From Bugula neritina (taxonomy: Eukaryota > Bryozoa > Gymnolaemata > Cheilostomatida > Bugulidae), in the NCBI GenBank assembly GCA_964035545.1, contig CAXIUT010000147.1, positions 1-27,395 on the forward strand: 27,395 nt of DNA, read 5' to 3'. Below, piece by piece: positions 10,122 through 20,496 of this stretch (positions within the stretch are counted from its first letter, which is position 1; each line of letters opens with the position of its first letter). The translations under genes were made by a program, and so were the position numbers. The notes below the pieces were generated by a model, which saw nothing but the letters and a program-made list of their open reading frames with translations, made no database searches and had not been told where the DNA came from.

Positions 10122-10547
10122 TCATGCTTAGGTTCCTCTACCTTATCCTGCTATTGCTATTACTTTATATTTCGACTCAGGTTGTTGACTGATTTAATAG
10201 TAGTCTTCAGTTTATTTACCACAATAAGTATCATAGAAGTGATTCGATGATACTGTGTCCCACAATTTGTATGTTTTTTTGTTATTATTGGTTAAATGCT
10301 ATACAAAACAAGCTCCAAAATTAGGTTTTCCTTGAATTTGTGAGAAAGTGATAAAGACAAAATCGAAAGTAGGATGATAATGTTCTAGATAAAGACATTT
10401 GAAGTCACAGTAGTTCCAGATATCATCTGAATGGTCTACTAGGAATTATGGACTTTATCCTGTTATCCAGAAGTTGTGAGTTCTAAGTGTTAAAGCCGAG
10501 ACGAGAAAGATGAGGATTTAAAAGGTTAATATCTTCAAGTTTATCAT
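10122..10547 (-). CDS. small secreted protein, function unknown
   Basis: An intact 141-residue frame, ATG at 10547 and TGA at 10122-10124, no intron. The N-terminus MINLKILTFQILIFLVSALT is a textbook signal peptide, with cleavage expected shortly after residue 20. The mature part of about 120 residues has four cysteines (NYCDFKC, GAC, TYCG) that could form two disulfides, and aromatic-rich segments. It ends in a glycine-rich tail (AIAGQGRGTQA) without a membrane anchor. I recognise no family. Its neighbours are unrelated: 69 bp convergent to the PH-like gene, and a 333-bp divergent region shared with the nucleoporin gene. It may be an extracellular, lysosomal or mucocyst-type protein; that is inference from the signal peptide alone. 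Confidence 0.75.
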
Positions 10548-10880
10548 ATTTGATTTAATATCATATTTATAGTAAAAATAGTCAAGAAGTTCCGTTGGTT
10601 TTAAAGATTTAATAATAAAATTATTGAAATAGAAGGAATATCGATTAATTCAGGATAAGTTTTAAAGTGTTTTAATATCATATCATTGATAAATATAATA
10701 TTGATAAAATGAATAATTTGAATATTTAAATTCTATTTAAATTAAAAAAGAATTTAAATAGTATAATCTTTTACAATTATAGGAGATAAAATATTGATAA
10801 ATATAAAAGAATTATTATGAATTTATCTACAAAATTAGATTAAATCAAAGCGCTAATTCTCATATAAATATTATATATTC
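10548..10880. promoter_or_regulatory. divergent intergenic region (secreted protein / nucleoporin)
   Basis: 333 bp separating two divergent start codons. About 80% A+T, with many ATATT and AAATTA runs, and no recognisable motif beyond AT richness. It must hold both promoters. Confidence 0.5.
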
Positions 10881-13800
10881 ATGACCGAATCCCTCCCAAA
10901 ATACATGTTCCTGCACTAGGACTCAGACTAGATGAAAGATAAAAGAATTCAAACTGAAGTCTACTACGATGATTCCTCATAAAACATTGAAAAAAAGTAT
11001 CGCAAAAGAATACATAACACCATTAACAATAAAATCGGTGTCCACGACCAATCCATTCACAATCTAGGTAATATTTATAGCATTTAGAATATTCTAATCA
11101 ATATGGAGTTGTTCTCAGAGCCATGGAAAACGAAGTGGCTGTCTGTAAAGTGGAAGTGATGGATGGATTTTTGAGAGAAGGGAAAGAGGAGATGAAAGAG
11201 ATGGGTACAATTGGCTTTAGTGGTGAGTTATTTTTGTCTCCAACTGAAGAGTTGCTTGCTATTTGCACTGATTCTTTAATTCAAATTATGAAGATGTCTG
11301 AGCTACCTTAGTTGACTCTTTTGCCTATGCCTAATATCCATAACTGCAAACATTTCAAATGGCTTGGAAATCATCAGTTATTGGCTTGGAATTTCTAGAA
11401 AGAAGCATATGTAGTTAATATAGATTTGAATAACAAAGAAACTAAGTTTGTTGAAATATAGGGAATCAAGGAATGCACTGGAATATCAATTGTTGGTCAG
11501 AACTTATTAATTATGCAGAAGTTGGAGATCTGGGTCTATGATATGAAACTATCTCTCATCAAGAAGCTAGATATGAGCTGTTAATAACATGATTATTTCC
11601 TCTACGATTACAGCTATATTATTGATGTCTTCAGGATCAACATTCATAGTTCACCTTAACAGCTGCTTTCACGTTCTAACTTGGCTTTTGAAGCGAATGA
11701 TATCTTGGGTTTTGTGATGGTCTACTATGATGATGAGTAAGAATAGCCTGATCAGAGATGGTTGACTTTCTTTAAGGGTGACTTGATGAGTGGATAGAAG
11801 AATTTTAGAGGTAGTGAGATGTTTTATTCTGCACATGATAAAAGATCTTTGTATTACGATGATGGAGAGAAGTTATCTTTTGATGTTAAAGTGATGGATC
11901 TTGGGTATTCACTTTGTATTGTTTTAGAGAAGATGTAAATTGTGTATCTAATTGATCCTTTTTAGACTTTTTAGAAGTTGAATATATTTTAAGTTAAAGG
12001 AAAACTTGATTTCAAGGATTCTGAAGGGAATTTCTTTAGAGGAGTCACTCTTATGAGAAACATGATGCCTTCATAAAAGAAAATACCGGAAAATGTAAAA
12101 AATCCTTTACTTTAAATCATTGTGAAGGAATTTGAGGGAGAATTTATGACCTTATACTTTGCTGCTCAGGAGACCAATTTAACTATAGCTTATCCTCCTT
12201 CTCTTATTGGTATTACTGATAAAACATTTTATAGGAGATATGCAGTCAGTGTCTTAGAAGGAATCGATAAAGATAAAGATGAAGATATTATTGCCGAGAT
12301 GAAGAAAATCAAAAAGTCAAAGCATATCATTAGTGTAAGAGATAAGTTGTAAGGAAAGATGAAGAAAATATAGAAAGAAGAGATAAAGAAAGAAGAAAAA
12401 TAAAAAAAGATAATCAATGCATAATCTAAAAATGAGATCTCAAAGAAAGAATAAAAAGTAGAGAAAAAAGAATAAAAACAGTAATAGAAGAAAGAAGGAA
12501 GTTTATTTAGTTCAATTTAAAAACCTTTCGGAAGTTTATTTGGATAATGTAAAAAATAATAAAAAACCTCTCTTTTTAAAACTTCTCAATAAGATAAGAA
12601 TCCTTTCAAGTCAACTTAAAAATAAGCAACAAGTTTATTTAATAAATAAAAATCACCTCTTTTCAAAACTTAATAAAATAAGAATCTTTTCAATTCAACT
12701 GAAAAATAGACAAAAGAAAAGTCTATTCCTTTTAAATCTTCTTAACAAGAAAAGAATCCTTTCAAGTCATCTGAAAAATAATCAACAAGTTTATTTAATC
12801 AATAAAAATCAACACTGTTTAAACCTTCTGATAAGCCAATAACATCAATATTTAGTAAAAATTAAGGTGATTCAGTCGAAAAGAATGTCAATAATATGTT
12901 CAATCAACATCCTCCTATTGTAAAGTAACCACTTAAAAAAGTTGACTCACCAAAATAAACTAAATCTGTTCTTCAAGATAAAGTAAAGTAAGAGTCGAAT
13001 CCTGGAGGAAGTTTATTTAGTAAAGGAGGAGCTTTCAATATACCAAAATCTGATCAAATAAAGAAGGAATAAGATAATTCTCTTTTTAAAGATAATAAAA
13101 ACAAATCTAGTTCACTTTTTGGTTAAAGTTCTACTGATACAGGTAGTTCTCTTTTTAAATCCAAGCCTAATGAATCTACTTAGCTTTTTAGCAATAAAGA
13201 TAATGCTCCTTTAGTTACTAAACCAGTGACTCCTTTAGTACCCTTTTTTGGAAATAAAAATCAAATGTCATAAATAAAATAGTAAAAATAGGAATAAAAA
13301 TCATCTTTTTCAAATTCTAATAAAATAATAGATAAATATTTTGATAAAAAAGAGGATAAAAAAGATCTTTTCCAAGCAAAGCCTTTTGGAATACCTAAAA
13401 AAGAAGATTCAATGTATCCATAGCCATCACTAATAAATCAATCTCCTTTAATATTTCCAAAAAAAACATAATTTAATACACCTAAAGTTGAAGAAAAGCA
13501 ACCATTTCAAAAATAGAATAAATAGTTATAAAAAAATTCATTGAAAACAAAAGAACTAAACTTAAAAAACAAGAAATAGTAATTATTATTATAGATGAAA
13601 AATGGTTTATCTTCAATAAAAAAGAAACTATCTCCATTCAAATCATAAATAAATATAAAACCATCATAGCTACAATGGCCAAAAATAAAATAACTAATAG
13701 ACAACTAGATGTTTAATCTAACAAAAATATAGGCATTATACTTGGGAGGTCCTTTAAGCAAAATATTACAAAAAGCATAATCAGCTCGTCACTTATATAC

Positions 13801-16321
13801 GAAATACTAATGGATATTTTCTTAAAATCATAAGCTAAATATCAAATAAATATAGAAGCAACTTAATTAGTTGGAATAGTAATTAAATAGGATACTGTTT
13901 TTTAAAAATGTTATCAATCCACCTAAAATAAAACGATCCAATAATAACAGGAGTAGTAGAAGTTAGAAATTGCCTGATACTGATGCTAATTTTAGCAATC
14001 TAAGAGACGTGTTTAGTGATAGGTAAGAGGATTTGTAGAAGTAGTTGGAGTAGCTTCATGCTATTTTGGTTGAGATGGATATGAAGGCTAGGAAGATAGA
14101 TCAAAAAGGAAGTCAAATAAGTCATAAATCTAGGAAGAGCTATGATTTTGGTGGGTTTAAAATGCAATATCAATAAGAATCAAAACTATCCAAAGTTAAT
14201 AGTTATCAATTGTAGCAATCAAAAATCATTTAAACATAACCATTGATAGTTAGAATTAAATAGTTCAATTCTAAACCTAGATTTACTTTGCCACTGTTCA
14301 AAGTATCATTACCTAAAGATTAAATACCTGGTCCATCAAAAACAACCCAAAATATCGTTCCAAATCCAAAATTGCCATCGAATCAATCATTTTCTTCAAT
14401 GAATCAATCTAAAGGTCTTACTATATCTAAGTAAAAGGTGGCGATACCGATGGTCAATCCAAAAATACCAACTTTGCTATAAAAGGATGCTATATCCGAG
14501 TAGGTACTATCTCAATCTGATTTTGAGGATGATGATGATTTGCCTGTCCCTCAGGCTACTCGACAGATATCTAAGATAGATAAGTAGGATAGCGTTAAAA
14601 TAGATAGTTCTAAGGAAAGGAAAATATTTGTTATTCAGAAAGAGAATAAAGTTGGATTATTTGAAGGAGATAAGCAGTAGTTTAAAAGTAAAGGAGAATA
14701 GAATAATTAAAAAGTTAAAGATCAGAGAGAGGTTAAGAGTTAAAAGAAATAAAATACTCTTTTTGGGAGTAAATAAGGTGATATATTTGGTAATAATCTG
14801 CCTCGTCTTTTCACTGATAATAAAAAAGTTGAAGAGAAGAATGATAAGAAAGATTAATCTAAGAAAGGATCTGACGGCAAGTAGTAAAAGGGTCCAGCAG
14901 GTTCTATATTTGGAGGTATTTCTTCAGTTGGTATTGATGGTGCAAGCAGATAGAAGAAATTTATACTTGAATTAGATAAAAAATAGATCTAAAAGAATGA
15001 TGAAGAACTTCTTTAAAGAAAGAATAAATTATAAGCTATGATGGAAAAGTAAAAAGAACAAAATAAAAAAGCATCAAATAAGGAATAGAAAAAATAGTAG
15101 ATAAAAGATGATAAAAAAGAAGAGAAGAAAGAAGATAAGAAAGATGATAAAAAGAAGTAGGTAGGTATAATTTTTGGTTCAGGTCAGGCTTAAACTAACA
15201 AAACAGGAGTATTACCATCAGATAAGAAAGATGGAGCATCTAAATCTCTATTTGATAACATAGGCAGTGGAGGTCCATCACTATTTTCAGTAGGTAGTAA
15301 CTAGAAAAGTTCAAAAACGGTTATAAAACCTGACGATAAATCTTCAAAAGTATCTGAAGATGCTACTAAAGTATAAAATAAAGCTGATAAAGCCCAATAA
15401 AATAAGTAAATTCCAAAAGCACCTTTATCAAATATTAAATAACAAAAAAAAGCATCAATGAGTGACGCATAAATCCAAAAGCAACTTCAAAAAGCTTTAT
15501 AATAGGCATAAAAAAAGTAATAATAGCCAAAAAATACTCTATTCGGCCAAAATCTACCTAAAACTTCAACTCAATCGATATCGACAGATAAGCCAGTCCA
15601 AAATGCTAGTCAACCTTCAGTAATTCAAAATGCTAGTCAGCCTTCAGCATTTAACATGACCGCTCCAAAGCAGCCAGTTGCTCAATTCGGTATGACAAGT
15701 AAATTTATGTCAACAGGACAGAACCAATCTAATATATTTGATCCAAAAGCTATGAGTTTTGGAGGATCGAACAATCCTTCTTTTAATTCATTTGGCAATA
15801 TAGCCAGCACTAATAATACAAGTATACCTGTTGGTAATCAAAATCCATCAGCTATTGTTTAAAATAAAACTGCTTTTAATAAGAATAGTAGTAGTAATTT
15901 GCTGACCCAAGCGGCAACCAATTCTATTCAGAATAATAGCAATCAAATGGCAAATAATTTGGCACCTCAGCAGCCAGGTAACAACAATAGTATATTCCAA
16001 AGTGGTCAGGGAATGTTTGCTGCAAATCCTTCCAACAATCCATTTGGTGGTGGCAATGGGAGTAATCTATTTAGTAACAGTGGAAATAGTGGAAATGGTG
16101 GTAACATTATGTAGGCGTCAACTAGTTTTGGTAGTGCATTTAGCCAGCCATCTAACCAGCCATCTAATAATAATCTTTTTGGTCAGAGCAATTCGATGGG
16201 CAATCAGAATGCGTTTAATTCTGGTTCAGCAGGTCAGTCTAATTTCTTACAGAATTTTAATCCTCAAAAAGCAAGTCAGCCATCGAGTGTGAATCCTAGT
16301 CTAATGGCCCCGCGTAAATGA
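10881..16321 (+). CDS. FG-repeat nucleoporin, Nup214/Nup159-like
   Basis: A single frame of 1,806 residues, ATG at 10881, TGA at 16319-16321, with one 20-nt intron at 11068-11087 and no other interruption. Residues 1 to about 420 look like a beta-propeller (short beta-rich repeats such as ICTDSLIQIMKMSELP and LEIWVYDMKLSLIKKLDM). A Lys/Glu/Gln-rich coiled coil follows (about 470-535). The rest is low-complexity with FG-type motifs: GSLFGQ, SSLFGQSS, NTLFGQN, AKPFG, IFGGISS, IIFGSGQ, MSFGG, NPFGGG and NLFGQS. A second Lys/Glu coil (about 1350-1420) splits the FG region. Propeller, coil and FG tail is the layout of Nup214/Nup159, the cytoplasmic-face nucleoporin that docks the mRNA-export helicase Dbp5. 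Assignment is by architecture; another FG nucleoporin with a propeller cannot be excluded. Dense TAA/TAG Gln codons make the gene invisible to standard translation. Confidence 0.85.
11068..11087 (+). other. 20-nt intron, nucleoporin gene
   Basis: GTAATATTTATAGCATTTAG. Removal joins SIHNL to EYSNQYGVVLRAMENE and opens a frame of more than 5.2 kb. Confidence 0.85.
12566..12812 (+). repeat. imperfect tandem repeat in the nucleoporin FG region
   Basis: Three degenerate units (about 12566-12655, 12656-12721, 12722-12812) encode variants of SLFKTSQQDKNPFKS followed by KQATSLFNKQK. Units one and three are the closest, sharing runs such as AATCCTTTCAAGTCA and CAACAAGTTTATTTAAT. The spacers are Lys/Gln/Ser-rich, and the hydrophobic pairs are LF or PF rather than FG. 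Confidence 0.75.
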
Positions 16322-16450
16322 TAAACCGTAAATACATATCATATAATATCATTGTTTAAGACATATTATCATTAACTAGCTTCAAAGATATAATAACCTG
16401 GCCAAATAACATAAATATCATAAATAATATAAATAAAATTAACTAAATAA

Positions 16451-16909
16451 TCATATATTTTATTTTCTGCTGAAAGATGCTAGACAACTATTTTTTATTT
16501 TACATTTATTATTATTTTTATTTATCTCCTTTAAACTTATTTTGGTGGGCATTCTTGATCCTAGTATTCCTCTCTTATTTTTCATAGTTATTGGTTATTT
16601 GCAGATAATTGAACATTGAGTTTGGGTAAGGCATGATTTCTTATTGAAAGGTGATAGTTGTTCTCTTATTCTTGATTCCTGCATAAAATTTATACGATTC
16701 TATCTTATTTACTAAGAGTATTAGGTGTTTACTCTCGTTTGGCTTTCATGTTGTATTTGTGATGAGTCAATCGAGTTGATAATAGATTAGTTCAAGAGAA
16801 ATGGTGAGGAGAGGGATTTTACTAATAGATTTTGTTTTGGTTTTATGTGCTAGGGTGTTTCAGGTGGGAGAAGTTGTTGGTTTAGAGATGATTTTCTTGA
16901 CTGGAACAT
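16451..16909 (-). CDS. small basic Ser/Gln/Lys-rich protein, unknown
   Basis: An intact 152-residue frame from ATG at 16909 to TGA at 16451-16453 in the ciliate code, no intron needed. It begins MFQSRKSSLNQQLLPPETPQ and contains KNKRGILGSRMPTKISLKEI near the C-terminus. It is polar, basic and probably unstructured; no domain, signal peptide or membrane segment is seen. The opposite strand of the same stretch gives hydrophobic frames but contains in-frame TGA codons, so the minus strand is preferred. It lies 129 bp downstream of the convergent nucleoporin stop and 131 bp from the divergent eIF2B-beta start. It could be a lineage-specific regulator or a chance frame; the soluble, protein-like composition argues for a gene. 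Confidence 0.55.
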
Positions 16910-17040
16910 TAATTTAAATTTATATAGGAACCATTTTTTATATCAATTATTACCTTTAATTATTTATTTGATATTATTTCTCATAAAAATGCTTATATTT
17001 TGTTGATTTATTTGATATCATAATATTTACTATAAAAGAA

Positions 17041-18055
17041 ATGAACGTTGTTATCCAATAACTATCAACCAAAACAAGTAACATCTATATCATATAGCTC
17101 TACAATAATTCATTGTTACTTTACTTGACGATGTCTGGAAGTACATCAAAACTGCCCATCCAATGAACGAAGACAAAATGATAGCAACCATTTATACTAT
17201 CTTCGGAAGAGTTCAAAAAGAATTTCCGATGGTTGCTTCTATCAGTAACCTATCGAAAAGGATAATCAAGGAGTTGAAAGAGGAAGTCGCTGATGTATTT
17301 ATTTACTAAATAAGAGGACTCATAAGATCATGTAGAAGAAGAAGAGCGAGGGATTGAGGTCGTTTATGGAGGGAATTAGTAAGGAAGAAGATCTGGAAAG
17401 GACGGGTAGTGAAGATAATCAATAAAATATGCAAAATTGGATCAAAAAAGTTATGCTTAAAAATATATCATAGCTTAAATAAGATATCATTAATGCTGAT
17501 TCCAGTACTGCTGAAGTTCTTTCTAATAAATTGGCAAGGACAGTATCTGGAAATAACAAATTACCATAAATACTATTTTTTGATTCTTTTTTGGCAAACT
17601 AAACTGCAATCAAAGCTGTTTCTGGATATAAAATCAGAAAGGTCGTTTAATCACCTAAAAATTAAAACTAAGTCAGTTTGTTCTAAAGTACCAAGATGTT
17701 GAGAAGAGCAAGAATTCTAGTTATCAGTGCTGATGCTATCCTTCGCAATGGAGGAATACTCTGTCTCAGTGGTGGACTCATGCTCTGTATTGCAGCAAAG
17801 GAACTAGGCATACCTGTCATAGCCATATCAAGGAGTTACTGTCTATGGTAGCATATAATTAGCGGTCAATAGGAACTAGTCGGTTCTGAAAGTGCTAGAA
17901 CTTGGTTCCCTTAATAAGATGAATTGAATTTCAGAGTGTTAATTGGTAAGAGATTCGACTACGTGAGTGCATAGTTAGTGGGATAAGTGGTTGGTGAGCG
18001 AGTGGGATGGTAGAGTCGCAGTTTGGTTGAAATATTTGAGTAATATTACCATTGA
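17041..18055 (+). CDS. EIF2B2: translation initiation factor eIF2B subunit beta
   Basis: 324 residues after removing two 20-nt introns (17078-17097 and 17295-17314); ATG 17041, TGA 18053-18055. eIF2B is the decameric guanine exchange factor that reloads eIF2 with GTP. Alpha, beta and delta are paralogous regulatory subunits with a Rossmann-like C-terminal domain. The helical N-terminal domain shows TLLDDVWKYIKTAHPMNE. The C-terminal domain shows RRARILVISADAILRNGGIL, CLSGGLMLCIAAKELGIPVI and the closing GKRFDYVSAQLVGQVVGE, then SLVEIFEQYYH, an ending typical of beta (delta and alpha end differently). The human subunit is 351 residues, so the length is normal. The stop is 36 bp from the convergent STIL-like stop. 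Both introns change frame, and their removal makes the length divisible by three. Confidence 0.9.
17078..17097 (+). other. 20-nt intron 1, eIF2B-beta gene
   Basis: GTAACATCTATATCATATAG. Removal joins MNVVIQQLSTKT to TLQQFIVTLLDDVWKYI. Confidence 0.85.
17295..17314 (+). other. 20-nt intron 2, eIF2B-beta gene
   Basis: GTATTTATTTACTAAATAAG. It contains a TTTACTAA stretch resembling a branch-point consensus. Removal joins LKEEVAD to RTHKIMQKKKSEG. Confidence 0.85.
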
Positions 18056-18091
18056 TTTGTAGATATATTAATCTTATAATAAATAGTATAA

Positions 18092-20350
18092 TCATGATTT
18101 ATCTTTGTTAGATTTATTTTTATATTCCATTGCGATTCTTTTGATCTAAATATCTAATAATAGGTACATATTATTAATCTTAGTCATCGCTATCGATAAC
18201 TATATTTTTTTTATCTTTTTATATTTTTTTATTTGTTTATTATTTCATTTTTATCTATTATTTTTTAGTCGTCGCAGGTAGATATATTTGGTCTTCTATT
18301 AGATATTTCTTTATTAGATCGTTGTTTTATTTTATTGATGGTTGCTATCTATTTTTCTTTTGCGATTATGGTTAATATAATGATTTGGTTATTTATTTCT
18401 AGGGGATGTGAGATGTTCGATCTGACCTTTATGCTTTTGTTTGGTATTTAGTACTATAGTTGCTGGGCATGTGTTTTTAAGTTGGTGGTGATTTGTTTTC
18501 GATGGGTCTTTCTGGGGATCGCTAGATGATTGATTTTTTATCATTGGGTGAATAATTTTATTTGTATTTTAGTTATTTAGGGGATTAGAGGCGATAGTTA
18601 TCGAAAGAGTTGATAGTTTTTTTGAGAGAGCTGCTGATATTGTTTTACTATTTTATTGTTTTGTCTTAATAGGGATTTATTTATTTGTAGGTTGATGGTT
18701 TTATGTCTTTGAATTGAGGTGATAAAAAGTTAGATTCCTAATTCATCTATAGATATTGTTATTCTTCATATGAATTTTACTGTGCGAATGATATGTTTTT
18801 AGGATCTTTTGCTTTGAATTATTTATTGGTTTTTTGGTTGTTTATTGTAGGATTTGGATCTGATGATGTCTTACCGAAATGAGGTTCTACTGGATAATCA
18901 TATGCCATCTATTGGTTGTATTGCTGATATGGTTCATGGCTATATTGTTGGTATGGGATCTATTGGTTATAGTTTGAATTCATGGGGTAGTTATTGGTTG
19001 GAACTGGCATGGGCATGGGCATGGGCATGTAGTTGGGTACATTTTTTTGAGAAGAAAGTAAAGCGATCACTGATTTCAACTATGCGCAATGGTTCTTATA
19101 TAGTTATAACTATGATTTCAGTCGAGCGATTTCATGGTCTCTCTAATCATAGCTTCTAGAACTGATGTTATCTATTGGTAAGTTGACATAATTCGGCCTA
19201 GATTGTACTGATTCAGCTTCAGACTACTATTTTTATTCTTACATTATGACCTCTCTAGTTGAGAAACGATGCACAACAGGAAACGAATCAGTGATCTCTA
19301 TACTAGACGAGATGGACCAGCGGGCAGCAGGTGAGATTTAGAAGAGATAGTTGGACATTTTTTTACAATTCTATTCAAAAAATATCAAAATACCTGTGTT
19401 GTTGCCTTTCATGCTGATTCGACGACGAATGCAAGGATCAATCAGGTAGTCAACTATGGTAGACCAGAGAAGAGTGTCTTGTTTGCTTGAGTTTCCTAGT
19501 TTACCTGCTACCCAGACACCGATCAAAGGGACAGGCTGTTTTTGGAAATTATGAGGTTCTAATAAGATTAGTTTATATGTCGAATCTTTTTGTGGAGAGA
19601 GTGAGACATATCCTGCTAGAACTTACTGATTGAAGTTTAGTTTGACTAATTTTGAAAAGGTTTATGTCTATGCGAAAGTAAAAGGAGTTATCTTCACTTT
19701 TCTTAATGAAATATCTACCTTAGGAAAGAACATTAGCCTTCCTATTTTCAGTTTCTTTTCTTTTTATTAGGCAATGATAAATACTCTTATTATTTTGGTT
19801 AATATTTTCCAAAGGTCATTGATTCTGCCCTGTTGCTCATCGATTTTAGGTCTAATTGCATTTCTTTAAGAAAGACATCTGAATTAATGCTATACTCTTT
19901 GTTGGGTTTTTGGCCTTCCTTACTCTCTCACTAAAGTCAATCCCACGCAAAAGGCGTCTTTCGAGGTTTGCATGGAACCTATATCGTCTGTTTATTCTGG
20001 GTGGGTTTACTGGAGACGAGTGAAGGGACAGTCTGGAGAGTCAGATAAGAGAGATGCTTGGAGAGACCGTTTGCTGCGGATGGCTTTATCTAGGAGAAGA
20101 GCGGCTAGTTCTGGATCTGTGTTAAGGACTAGTTCTGGAGGCCCGATGGTTCTTTCTGTGCCCTAGATATGATATTTTTGACTTTAGTTTCGAAGGTGTA
20201 TTGTTTGAATGTGATGGATTCGAAGAGAGGTTTGTTTGGTTTGGACGGATCTGGAGGATCGAGAGGTTGTCTGAGTATATTTCTGGAGGAAATGGACTTG
20301 AAGAATTACTACATCCAGACATTTCTATTTTTTTTGAATCGGTTGTTCAT
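18092..20350 (-). CDS. STIL: STIL/Ana2/SAS-5-type centriole assembly protein
   Basis: 738 residues, ATG at 20350, with introns at 20163-20182 (20 nt) and 18146-18167 (22 nt). STIL-family proteins recruit SAS-6 to start procentriole and basal body assembly. The N-terminal domain shows ELVLNTDPELAALLLDKAIR (about residue 85). A beta-rich block follows, with PVPLIGVWVAGKLG (about 265) and GILIFFEQNCKKMSNYLFQI, matching the Stil-N landmark VPLxGxWL followed by an F-I-V-L-Y/F strand. A short central coiled coil DHEIARLKSQLQLYKNHCAQ (about 398-430) sits where STIL carries its oligomerising coil. The remainder is a disordered, Pro/Met- and Gln/Tyr-rich tail, including four M-P units. Identification is by remote motifs and architecture. 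If the second intron is not spliced, the frame would run to 17931 and overlap eIF2B-beta antisense by 125 bp. The start lies only 82 bp from the internal telomeric run. Confidence 0.68.
18146..18167 (-). other. 22-nt intron near the 3' end of the STIL-like gene
   Basis: It starts GTACCTATTATTAG and ends ATATTTAG on the minus strand. Splicing moves the stop to 18092-18094 and avoids overlap with eIF2B-beta. This is inferred from gene spacing only. Confidence 0.45.
20163..20182 (-). other. 20-nt intron, STIL-like gene
   Basis: GTCAAAAATATCATATCTAG on the minus strand. Removal joins TFKQYTFETK to GTERTIGPPELVLN. Confidence 0.8.
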
Positions 20351-20431
20351 TATATTCCTATCTATTATATAAACCTATCCTAACTTACTTTAATACCAAA
20401 GTAATTCATTTAACAAAAGTAATAACTCAAT

Positions 20432-20496
20432 TTGGGTTGGGGTTGGGGTTGGGGTTGGGGTTGGGGTTGGGGTTGGGGTTGGGGTTGGGGTTGGGG
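20432..20496. repeat. internal telomeric repeat, (TTGGGG)10 plus one TTGGG
   Basis: Ten perfect TTGGGG units (20437-20496) are preceded by a partial unit with three Gs. The G-rich strand is on the + strand, the same orientation as the right chromosome end at 27321-27395 and opposite to the left end. The AT-rich flank on the left (20351-20431) resembles a short subtelomere, while the right flank begins coding sequence at once. Confidence 0.97.

Noticed and set aside
16477-16971. Plus-strand hydrophobic ORF starting at 16477
   Set aside because: It contains in-frame TGA codons and no fitting introns for both; the minus strand is a clean 152-codon frame.
17931-18091. Extension of the STIL-like frame to a TGA at 17931
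   Set aside because: It would run 125 bp antisense into conserved eIF2B-beta coding; a 22-nt intron gives a stop just outside that gene.
20432-20496. Short tandem repeat as a CRISPR-like array
   Set aside because: Units are contiguous hexamers without spacers and identical to the chromosome ends.
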